A stretch of DNA of 11,444 nucleotides from an uncultured Steroidobacter sp. GTDB taxonomy: Bacteria > Pseudomonadota > Gammaproteobacteria > Steroidobacterales > Steroidobacteraceae. Position numbers and translations under genes: made by a program. Each line of letters opens with the position of its first letter. The stretch's first letter is position 1. The stretch spans positions 1 to 11,444 of the forward strand of contig CAMLEO010000235.1 of NCBI GenBank assembly GCA_946478975.1, in the 5' to 3' direction. The notes below the pieces were generated by a model. The model ran no database searches. It was not told where the DNA came from and saw nothing but the letters and a program-made list of their open reading frames with translations. This document shows positions 7,090 through 11,444 of the stretch, in pieces.

Positions 7090-7109
7090 TATTACGGCAC
7101 GCCGTAATA
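7090..7109. promoter_or_regulatory. Operator O1 (MFS side), near-perfect palindrome
   Basis: TATTACGGC-ac-GCCGTAATA is a perfect 9-bp inverted repeat with a 2-base centre, the size and symmetry expected for a MarR-family dimer. It overlaps the -10 hexamer of the transporter promoter. The half-site TATTACGGC recurs exactly in operator O2. Confidence 0.8.
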
Positions 7110-7132
7110 ATTTATCAGCACAGTGCTGTCAA
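7104..7132 (-). promoter_or_regulatory. Sigma-70 promoter for the MFS-hydrolase-DUF3224 operon
   Basis: On the minus strand a perfect -35 TTGACA (7132-7127), a 17-base spacer and a -10 TATTAC (7109-7104) lead to the transporter ATG about 70 bases on. The -10 is the first six bases of an operator arm. The spacer itself holds a further dyad, CAGCAC-a-GTGCTG (7116-7128), overlapping the -35. Confidence 0.75.
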
Positions 7133-7161
7133 GGATCGAAACGAAACAGTGCCGGCATGCT

Positions 7162-7185
7162 GACGCCGCTCGCCGTCACGGCGTC
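7162..7185. repeat. Stem-loop between the two divergent promoters
   Basis: GACGCCG-N10-CGGCGTC is a perfect 7-bp inverted repeat between operators O1 and O2. It does not share the operator half-site. It may be a second regulator's site or chance in GC-rich DNA. Confidence 0.3.
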
Positions 7186-7198
7186 TTCATGTGCGCCT

Positions 7199-7227
7199 TT
7201 GCCCGGATACGGCTTGCCGTATATTAC
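7199..7227 (+). promoter_or_regulatory. Sigma-70 promoter for the MarR-type gene
   Basis: TTGCCC (7199-7204), a 17-base spacer and TATTAC (7222-7227) precede the MarR ATG by about 30 bases. The -10 is the same TATTAC used at the opposite promoter and is likewise the start of a TATTACGGC half-site, so one repressor could block both promoters. Confidence 0.6.
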
Positions 7228-7230
7228 GGC
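7216..7230. promoter_or_regulatory. Operator O2 (marR side)
   Basis: GCCGTA-tat-TACGGC is an inverted repeat with 6-bp arms. Bases 7222-7230 (TATTACGGC) are identical to the left arm of O1; the other arm is degenerate, so O2 may bind more weakly, which is common for autoregulated MarR proteins. Confidence 0.65.
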
Positions 7231-7257
7231 GGCTCGCAATAGAATCGGGAGTTTCAT

Positions 7258-7794
7258 ATGTCACGGGCGGAAAGCAGCAAGAAACACCATGAAACGCTCC
7301 TCGCCGAGCTTGCGGCCGCCTTGAACGCACATAGCGAGGCTGTCGTGCTATTCCATTCCTGGGTGGCGCAAGACATGGGCCTGGATGCCACGGCCTACAA
7401 GACTCTCTTTCTCTTGCAGCGCCTGGGTCCAATGAGCGCAAGTGACATTGCCAAAGAGAACGGCCTTGCGACCGCTTCCGTGACCAACCTCATCGATAGG
7501 CTCGTTGCCAAAGGCTATATAAAAAGAGCAGCGGACAGTGTCGACCGCCGACGCATCCTGGTCAGTCCGAATGAGAAGGCGATCAGGCAAGCGCGTCGAA
7601 GTTTCGGCAGGCCCAATTCCTCGCTGAAAAAGCTGTGTGCGCGCTACGACACCCGCCAACTGGAAATCATTGCGGATTTTTTTGCGCGAAATGCTCAGCG
7701 GCTTCGGAATGATCTGGCGAGCGAACGCGTCAAGTCGGCCGTTGCCACTGGAAAGAATCTCCGTCCCAAGAGACGCCGCCCGCGAATCTCCTGA
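7258..7794 (+). CDS. MarR-family transcriptional repressor
   Basis: The product has 178 residues. A winged helix-turn-helix runs from about 59 to 103: MSASDIAKENGLATASVTNL gives the recognition helix, followed by IDRLVAKGYIKR and the MarR wing signature DSVDRRRILVS. Flanking helices (1-50 and 115-155) would form the dimer interface. The C-terminal tail (about 160-178) is unusually basic (KNLRPKRRRPRIS) and may add non-specific DNA contact. The ATG follows TCGGGAGTTTCAT. It is divergent from the transporter operon, with two shared-half-site operators between them, so it most likely represses the operon and itself and is released by a ligand, perhaps a substrate of the pump. The stop codon lies within a hairpin just before the dif-like site. 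Confidence 0.93.
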   Translation: MSRAESSKKHHETLLAELAAALNAHSEAVVLFHSWVAQDMGLDATAYKTLFLLQRLGPMSASDIAKENGLATASVTNLIDRLVAKGYIKRAADSVDRRRILVSPNEKAIRQARRSFGRPNSSLKKLCARYDTRQLEIIADFFARNAQRLRNDLASERVKSAVATGKNLRPKRRRPRIS

Positions 7795-7810
7795 GAGCTG
7801 GCTCCCAGGA
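7789..7810 (+). terminator. Hairpin overlapping the marR-type stop codon
   Basis: TCCTGAGAGC-tg-GCTCCCAGGA pairs at 9 of 10 positions (inner pairs would open to make a loop) and includes the TGA stop. No T-run follows directly, so termination is uncertain. Its right arm TCCCAGGA is repeated in the hairpin on the far side of the dif-like site. Confidence 0.45.
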
Positions 7811-7822
7811 CATGCCCATGTT

Positions 7823-7850
7823 ATTTAACATAAGGTTCATTATGCGCCTT
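7823..7850 (-). other. dif: dif-like XerC/XerD recombination site
   Basis: On the minus strand the 28 bases read, in order, XerC arm AAGGCGCATAA, centre TGAACC, XerD arm TTATGTTAAAT. E. coli dif has arms GGTGCGCATAA and TTATGTTAAAT around TGTATA. The XerD arm is identical and the inner eight bases of the XerC arm (GCGCATAA) are identical; only the outer three bases and four bases of the centre differ. The site lies in a non-coding gap between two convergent genes, where chromosomal dif is typically found. It is the place where XerCD, activated by FtsK, resolves chromosome dimers. The unusual centre leaves open a Xer-using mobile element or plasmid-type site, but no such element is seen around it. 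Confidence 0.85.
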
Positions 7851-7860
7851 AGGGACGGGG

Positions 7861-7882
7861 GTCCCAGGAGGCGTCCTGGGAC
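7861..7882. terminator. Strong hairpin between dif-like site and glycosyltransferase stop
   Basis: GTCCCAGGA-ggcg-TCCTGGGAC is a perfect 9-bp stem with a 4-base loop, beginning one base past the glycosyltransferase stop codon on the minus strand. No T-run follows, so it is either a factor-assisted terminator or a transcript-end stabiliser. Its arm sequence recurs at 7803-7811 across the dif-like site. Confidence 0.6.
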
Positions 7883-7883
7883 C

Positions 7884-8978
7884 TCAACCAGCACGTCTGG
7901 CCATCCACGCATCCCGCTGGCCAGCCTGCAAGTTCTTCCAGGCGTCGATTACCTGGTCTGCCGTGATCGCCAGCATGGATGGCTCGCCCAAATAGCGCTC
8001 TTGCAGGCAAATGACGGCACCGCTGCGGCTTCGTGGCGCATAGAAATCCATGCTGGCGTTGCCGAACAGCACCACCAGCGGACAATCCAGGGCTGCGGCT
8101 GAATGCGCGGGTCCGGTATCGACCGAGACCATGCCGATCGCGCGTTCCTGCAGCGCCAGCAGCCTGCCGATCGGCAACTCGCCAGCGACATTGTGAGCGT
8201 GTCGCGTGGTCGTGAAATCGAGAATCTCGCGATTGAGCGCCGACTCCTGGGCCACGCCCATGAGCAGGATCGCGGCGTCCGGCTGCGATTCGGCGATCGA
8301 ATCGATCACTTCAGCCCAGCGCTGCTCGGGCCAATATTTGGTATTGGAAGCGCGTTGACGCGGCCGGCCCCATTTCATGGTGCGTCGGTTACCGGCTTGA
8401 ATGAGCACCAGCGGTCGATCGATGAGATCGCGTTTGTGCAACCATTGATCGAGATCGGCGCGCCATGCCTCTGGAATGATCAATGGCGGGACTCTGAGCT
8501 TGCTGACTGCATTCACCGAACCGCTTAACGCAGTCGGCGAGGCAGCCGCGAATCGAAGCCACTTATCGACTGCGTGCTCGCGGGCCATGGGCGCCATCGA
8601 ACGAACATCGAGCACCTGCGAATCGGCAATGCCGGCACGAGCAATCAGCCAGCGACATTTGTCATTGGGATCGCACAGCCACGTCGGCGACGGGCCGCGC
8701 TCACGCAGTGTGCGTATCAGCTGCCATTGTTCGGGGCTGAACGCATACGGCATCTTGCGCGAGCGAATCAGATAAAGATTGCCGACGCCGGGCTGCGACT
8801 GCAGTAAAGGCCGCGTCCACGAGCCGCTCGATATCACATCGACAGGTGCGTTGAAGCGTTTATGCAGCGCGTGAATCAACGCCAACGAGATCACCATGTC
8901 GCCCATGGAGCCGAAGCGTACGACCAGCGGTCTGAGATTGGATTGGGGTACGAGTTTCGCCGCGATCGCTGTATTCAT
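7884..8978 (-). CDS. Glycosyltransferase family 9 (heptosyltransferase-like)
   Basis: The product has 364 residues, a normal length for GT9. The N-terminal Rossmann half begins LRPLVVRFGSMGDMVISLALI (about 16-36), the GT9 start motif. The C-terminal half has LVLIQAGNRR (about 190-199), ILLMGVAQE, and the family signature SVDTGPAHSAAALDCPLVVLFG (starting about residue 285), whose D-x-G-x-x-H loop contacts the nucleotide sugar. GT9 enzymes add heptose or related sugars to the inner core of lipopolysaccharide at the cytoplasmic face of the inner membrane. The exact acceptor is unknown because no other LPS genes lie nearby. The ATG at 8978 (after CCAAGGACGA) fits the family better than a TTG at 9002 with no ribosome binding site. 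Confidence 0.92.
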   Translation of the reverse strand: MNTAIAAKLVPQSNLRPLVVRFGSMGDMVISLALIHALHKRFNAPVDVISSGSWTRPLLQSQPGVGNLYLIRSRKMPYAFSPEQWQLIRTLRERGPSPTWLCDPNDKCRWLIARAGIADSQVLDVRSMAPMAREHAVDKWLRFAAASPTALSGSVNAVSKLRVPPLIIPEAWRADLDQWLHKRDLIDRPLVLIQAGNRRTMKWGRPRQRASNTKYWPEQRWAEVIDSIAESQPDAAILLMGVAQESALNREILDFTTTRHAHNVAGELPIGRLLALQERAIGMVSVDTGPAHSAAALDCPLVVLFGNASMDFYAPRSRSGAVICLQERYLGEPSMLAITADQVIDAWKNLQAGQRDAWMARRAG

Positions 8979-9119
8979 TCGTCCTTGGTCGTCATCGAGC
9001 AAACAGTCGCATTAATTTCGCGTAATACACGGCTTTGGTTTTCAAAAATGAGCAGGCAGCGCTACACGGCGATGCATCCAGAGCTGCAACTCGCGTAGCG
9101 GCGTCGAGTCTCAGAAGGG

Positions 9120-9734
9120 ATGACACAAGAGTGGTTCAGCCGCCGGTTCATCGTGCTCGTCGCGGTACTCGCCCTCCACTGCTTGTTTCTTTTACTGCTG
9201 CTGTGGATTCGCCAGCCGCTGGTGCGCAAAGTTGTCTACGGCGAGCAGTCGAGTGTTTTGTTCTTTATACGGACGCCACGAGAACGCGTGACACCTGCGC
9301 CTCCGGTTCGGGCACCGAGTGTTTCAGCGACGCCGACGGTGATCGCACCGACGGTGATCCCGGCGCAGGAGCAAACATCAACCGCACCCGAACCATCGAC
9401 GCCGCTAAAGACGATCGATTGGAACGCGCAAGCGACGCAGGCGGCTGCGGCGGTCGTGGATAAGGCGATTCAGGAAGACAAACGAAAATGCGATCCGTCC
9501 GCTGCGCCGAAGTCGTTCCTGCCCCCGTGCCATCACGAGACCAGGAAGTTCGACTGGGCCGCACCTCGATCGGGATTCAGCGGCGGGCTGCCGTACGTGC
9601 GCATCGGCGAGCGTTGTGCGATCGGCCTGGGATTCTTCGGCTGCGGCTTCGGCAAGCGGCCGCCGGCGAACGGAGATTTGTTCGAAGGGATGGACGATCC
9701 GGAACGTGAGCGCAGTTCCGTGCCCGATCCCTAA
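9120..9734 (+). CDS. One-pass membrane protein with proline-rich periplasmic part, unknown
   Basis: The product has 204 residues. RRFIVLVAVLALHCLFLLLLLWI (residues 8-30) is a single membrane helix with the basic side inside, so the rest should be periplasmic. A Pro/Thr/Ala-rich linker (about 55-95; includes PTVIAPTVIP from a 15-base direct repeat) leads to an Ala-rich segment, then a compact C-terminal region with four cysteines (124, 137, 166, 175) and the pattern GFFGCGFGKRPPANGDLFEGMDD. The topology is TonB-like, but no TonB C-terminal domain (YPxxA) is present and no ExbB/ExbD gene is near. No function is assigned. The ATG lies immediately after AGAAGGG, too close for a normal ribosome binding site; a GTG at codon 12 is an alternative but would cut the helix. 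Divergent from the glycosyltransferase gene. Confidence 0.8.
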   Translation: MTQEWFSRRFIVLVAVLALHCLFLLLLLWIRQPLVRKVVYGEQSSVLFFIRTPRERVTPAPPVRAPSVSATPTVIAPTVIPAQEQTSTAPEPSTPLKTIDWNAQATQAAAAVVDKAIQEDKRKCDPSAAPKSFLPPCHHETRKFDWAAPRSGFSGGLPYVRIGERCAIGLGFFGCGFGKRPPANGDLFEGMDDPERERSSVPDP

Positions 9735-9997
9735 CGCAGCTGGCTGTCTTTGCTGCCGCGACGGTTGTAGCCGGTGAACGTGGCCGCCTCTTTGTCTTCG
9801 GCTTCCTGGCAGGCAACACACAGGCGCACGCCTGGAATGGCTTTGCGCCGAGGCTCGGGAATCTCGGCGCCACAGTGCTCGCAATGAGTGAGCCCCGGCC
9901 CGCTCGGCAGCTGACTCTTGGCGCGTTCGATCGCGTCCTTCACCGTTGCGTCGATCTGATCTTGTACGGCGCCGTCGCCGGCCCAACCCGTTGCCAT
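9731..9997 (-). CDS. ybiI: DksA/TraR-family C4 zinc-finger protein, YbiI-like
   Basis: The 88-residue product matches, from memory, the E. coli YbiI protein along its whole length, including MATGWAGDGAVQDQI at the start and TGYNRRGSKDSQLR at the end. Four cysteines, C39-x2-C42 and C60-x2-C63, form the zinc finger (THCEHCG, IPGVRLCVACQ). It lacks the long coiled coil of DksA, so it is a short relative; YbiI's role is not established, though related proteins bind RNA polymerase. The ATG at 9997 follows TGGAGCGATTC and gives exactly the family length; readings from further upstream add unrelated residues. Its stop overlaps the stop of the convergent membrane-protein gene by 4 bases (CTAA, 9731-9734). 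Confidence 0.93.
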   Translation of the reverse strand: MATGWAGDGAVQDQIDATVKDAIERAKSQLPSGPGLTHCEHCGAEIPEPRRKAIPGVRLCVACQEAEDKEAATFTGYNRRGSKDSQLR

Positions 9998-10374
9998 GAA
10001 TCGCTCCAGAAAATCGCGTGCTACGAATGTAACGCGCCGTTCACTTAGATGGATGCGTGCATAGAGAGTTGCGTCCAAAGCGATGCAGGCCGCGCATAGC
10101 GTGGCTGCACTTCGGAGCATCACCTAAGCAAAGCGACCACAGTGAAAATGAATCTACCGCGGCTCGCCAAAAAATGGCCGTCAGCGGGTTGCCTTTCGAA
10201 GTCGCAGGAGTATATTCCGGCTCTAGTTGCTTGAGCGGCCGTAGAAAAGCTGCCATGGCAATCTAAAGTAACTTCTCAGCATTTGTGTGCTGTTGGTGTG
10301 GTGGAATGGTCTGTCGATGTTAGGCCGATCGCGCGCTTCATCAGCGGCTTACCCATAGGGGGAGTGAGTTGCAC
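9998..10374. other. Intergenic stretch of 377 bases, no gene recognised
   Basis: The stretch lies between divergent genes (ybiI-like on minus, hypothetical on plus) and must hold both promoters, though I see no convincing -35/-10 pair. A small plus-strand reading frame at 10057-10266 lacks a ribosome binding site and any recognisable protein character. A short dyad, CAGCA-N6-TGCTG (10277-10292), is present. No RNA gene family is recognised. Confidence 0.6.
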
Positions 10375-10713
10375 ATGAGCAGCGCTTGGGAAAATTTTTT
10401 CGCCGCCACCATGGTTCTCGCGTCGGTCGGGCCGATCAAGCATCGCCTGGCGGAAGCCTATCGCGAGCACCTCGCCGATCTCGATGAAGAAGAGCTGCCG
10501 CGGGAGATCCGCGATGAGTTCAACTCCCTTTCCACGACCATGTCGTGCGTCCGTCCGATGCGAGGCGAAACGGCCGTGCAAGCGACCGTCCGCAAGATGT
10601 CCGACTCGGAAGCCGGCGGTTGCGCCGTGCGAATCGTCGGCATGCTGGGGGTGCTGGCCCGGATCCAGGCCGCACAACGGGCGCCGAAGCTGCGTGCAGT
10701 CGGCGAAGACTAG
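10375..10713 (+). CDS. Hypothetical protein, 112 residues
   Basis: I do not recognise a family. The ATG at 10375 follows GGGGGAG at 10 bases; a TTG at 10369 would add two residues. There is no signal peptide and no clear membrane segment. The protein looks soluble and mostly helical: MSSAWENFFAATMVLASVG, then an acidic-basic amphipathic stretch (KHRLAEAYREHLADLDEEELPREIRDEF, about residues 22-49), a Cys/Met segment (TTMSCVRPMRG) and a C-terminal helix (AVRIVGMLGVLARIQAAQ, about 83-100). Clean codon use with G/C third positions supports a real gene. It converges on the TIR-like gene with an 8-base gap between stops, so the two are not co-transcribed. Confidence 0.75.
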   Translation: MSSAWENFFAATMVLASVGPIKHRLAEAYREHLADLDEEELPREIRDEFNSLSTTMSCVRPMRGETAVQATVRKMSDSEAGGCAVRIVGMLGVLARIQAAQRAPKLRAVGED

Positions 10714-10721
10714 AACAGCAG

Positions 10722-11189
10722 TCAGTCCAGCTTGAATTCGATCGTGTCCCAGCGGGCCGTGTCTTCGTGACGGGCCTGCCGGCGGATGGCGTCTGCGATC
10801 GAGCGCTCGTTCCACTCGATGATTTCATCGCCGAGCGCTTCCAGCTGCACTGGAACTTTCTCCTTGACCCCAAACTTTTCGAGCACGATGACGGGCTTGT
10901 CCAGCCCCTTGGCGCAATTCAACTGAAAGTCGATCAGCTCCCGGTGGCGGGCGTACAGTGCCGAGGGCACGATCACCACTTCGGCCAGGTTGATCTGCTT
11001 GCGCAGCTCGTCCTTCATGGCTTCGCGGGTGCTGACGTCGAGCTCGGGATTACTACAGTTGCGGTAGTAGAAGTTGTGCGAACTCTCCAGGTATTCGAAC
11101 ACGCGGTGATAATCGTCCGACGGTTCGAAGGCGTGGCTGACGAACAGCCGCACTGGATCGTGTTGGGAAATGCTACCCACGTGGCTCAC
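10722..11189 (-). CDS. TIR-like protein, MTH538/ThsB type (DUF1863)
   Basis: The product has 155 residues and is one TIR-like domain. The first strand and loop are VRLFVSHAFEPSDDYHRVFEYL (from about residue 13), then FYYRNCSNPE (40-49), LRKQINLAEVVIVPSALYARH (62-82), GLDKPVIVLEKFG (95-107) and DEIIEWNERSIADAIRRQ (121-138). These follow the order of the MTH538 TIR-like family that includes Thoeris ThsB, which makes NAD-derived signals in phage defence. At the position where I expect the conserved Glu of the third helix (usually W-I-x-x-E), this protein has Gln89 in LIDFQLNCA, so ordinary TIR catalysis is doubtful. The start is GTG at 11189, or GTG at 11180, which has the better-spaced GGGAG. 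No ThsA gene is visible. It is divergent from an EEP-family gene. Confidence 0.82.
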   Translation of the reverse strand: MSHVGSISQHDPVRLFVSHAFEPSDDYHRVFEYLESSHNFYYRNCSNPELDVSTREAMKDELRKQINLAEVVIVPSALYARHRELIDFQLNCAKGLDKPVIVLEKFGVKEKVPVQLEALGDEIIEWNERSIADAIRRQARHEDTARWDTIEFKLD

Positions 11190-11209
11190 TCCCGCCCCAT
11201 TGGAGGCGT

Positions 11210-11239
11210 CATTCTAATCCATAATGCTACGGTAGAATG
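11210..11239. promoter_or_regulatory. Symmetrical inverted repeat in the TIR/EEP divergent promoter region
   Basis: CATTCTA (11210-11216) and TAGAATG (11233-11239) form a 7-bp inverted repeat 16 bases apart. Each arm contains TAGAAT in the direction of one of the two divergent genes, so both could serve as -10 hexamers, or the pair could be an operator. The whole intergenic gap is only 90 bases. Confidence 0.35.
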
Positions 11240-11279
11240 CGGCGCTGCCGCTCCCGACCCGTGAGTCCGTTCCCGCAAG

Positions 11280-11444
11280 ATGCGCTTTGTCCTTTACAAC
11301 ATTCGCTACGCCACCGGCTTCGGCCCGGCCTTTCACCTGCCGGTGCCCGGTGCGGGCTACCTTCGCAGCAACAGCCGCGTGCTCAACGGCATCACCGAGT
11401 GGCTCAAGTCGCTCGATCCGGACCTGGTCGGCCTGATCGAGATC
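11280..11444 (+). CDS. Endonuclease/exonuclease/phosphatase-family protein, N-terminal 55 residues
   Basis: The gene runs off the right edge. The visible part begins MRFVLYNIRYATG and includes HLPVPGAGYLR and LKSLDPDLVGLIEI. The YNIRY strand, with the active-site Asn, and the D-P-D-x-V-G-L-I-E strand, with the metal-binding Glu, are the first two motifs of the EEP (DNase I-like) fold. Members hydrolyse phosphodiester bonds in nucleic acids, lipids or inositol phosphates with Mg2+; the substrate here cannot be told. There is no signal peptide. The ATG at 11280 lacks a clear ribosome binding site. It is divergent from the TIR-like gene. Confidence 0.85.
   Translation, partial: MRFVLYNIRYATGFGPAFHLPVPGAGYLRSNSRVLNGITEWLKSLDPDLVGLIEI

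Noticed and set aside
7000..8600. FtsK KOPS sequences pointing at the dif-like site
   Set aside because: No exact GGGNAGGG was found by eye around the site; a local absence is uninformative without genome-wide counts.
9120..9734. A TonB protein
   Set aside because: Topology fits, but the TonB C-terminal domain and its YPxxA motif are absent, and no ExbB/ExbD gene is near.
10057..10266. Small plus-strand gene of 69 codons
   Set aside because: No ribosome binding site, no recognisable motif, and composition no different from non-coding sequence.
10722..11444. A complete Thoeris defence system
   Set aside because: Only a ThsB-like TIR domain is present; no ThsA (SIR2/SLOG or Macro/TM) gene is in the window, and the neighbours are a hypothetical and an EEP-family protein.
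1..11444. CRISPR arrays, tRNA/rRNA genes, insertion sequences or integrases
   Set aside because: No regularly spaced repeats, cloverleaf-like sequences, terminal inverted repeats with transposase, or recombinase genes were seen on either strand.

Overview
The window is about 11.4 kb of GC-rich bacterial chromosome with no insertion sequence, phage gene, tRNA, rRNA or CRISPR array that I can see. The contents point to a gammaproteobacterium: a very close YbiI-type DksA/TraR zinc-finger gene, a family 9 LPS-type glycosyltransferase, and a Xer recombination site that matches the gammaproteobacterial dif site closely. The mix of families would suit a Xanthomonadales/Nevskiales/Steroidobacter-like organism, but that is a guess.

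Left part (1-4307, all genes on the minus strand). A large secreted protein runs off the left edge. It is preceded by a convincing sigma-54 promoter and two matching 16-bp dyads placed like enhancer sites, and directly upstream lies a sigma-54 activator of the VpsR-like type. This looks like a self-contained 'activator, enhancer, sigma-54 promoter, secreted protein' unit. Upstream of the activator gene is a leader with several dyads, then a second secreted protein of 460 residues. Its Ser/Thr-rich beta-strand C-terminus recalls aerolysin-like pore formers, but I could not assign a family.

Middle part (4419-7794). A MarR-type repressor (plus strand) faces a minus-strand operon of an MFS transporter, an alpha/beta hydrolase (overlapping the transporter by 7 bases) and a DUF3224 protein. 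Both divergent promoters carry the same half-site, TATTACGGC, and in each the predicted -10 hexamer is the TATTAC of that half-site. This is a clear sequence model for a repressor that switches off itself and an efflux/hydrolase operon.

Centre (7789-7886). Between the convergent marR-type gene and the glycosyltransferase gene lies a 28-bp dif-like site. Its XerD arm is identical to E. coli dif, as are the inner 8 bases of its XerC arm. It is framed by stem-loops that share the arm TCCCAGGA. If it is the native dif, the window spans the replication terminus.

Right part (7884-11444). It holds a GT9 glycosyltransferase (minus), a TonB-like one-pass membrane protein of unknown function (plus), a YbiI-like zinc-finger protein (minus, 4-base convergent overlap), a 377-bp stretch with no gene, a 112-residue hypothetical protein (plus), and a small TIR-like protein of the MTH538/ThsB type (minus). 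The TIR-like gene is divergent from an endonuclease/exonuclease/phosphatase-family gene cut by the right edge. No ThsA partner is visible, so a Thoeris system cannot be claimed.
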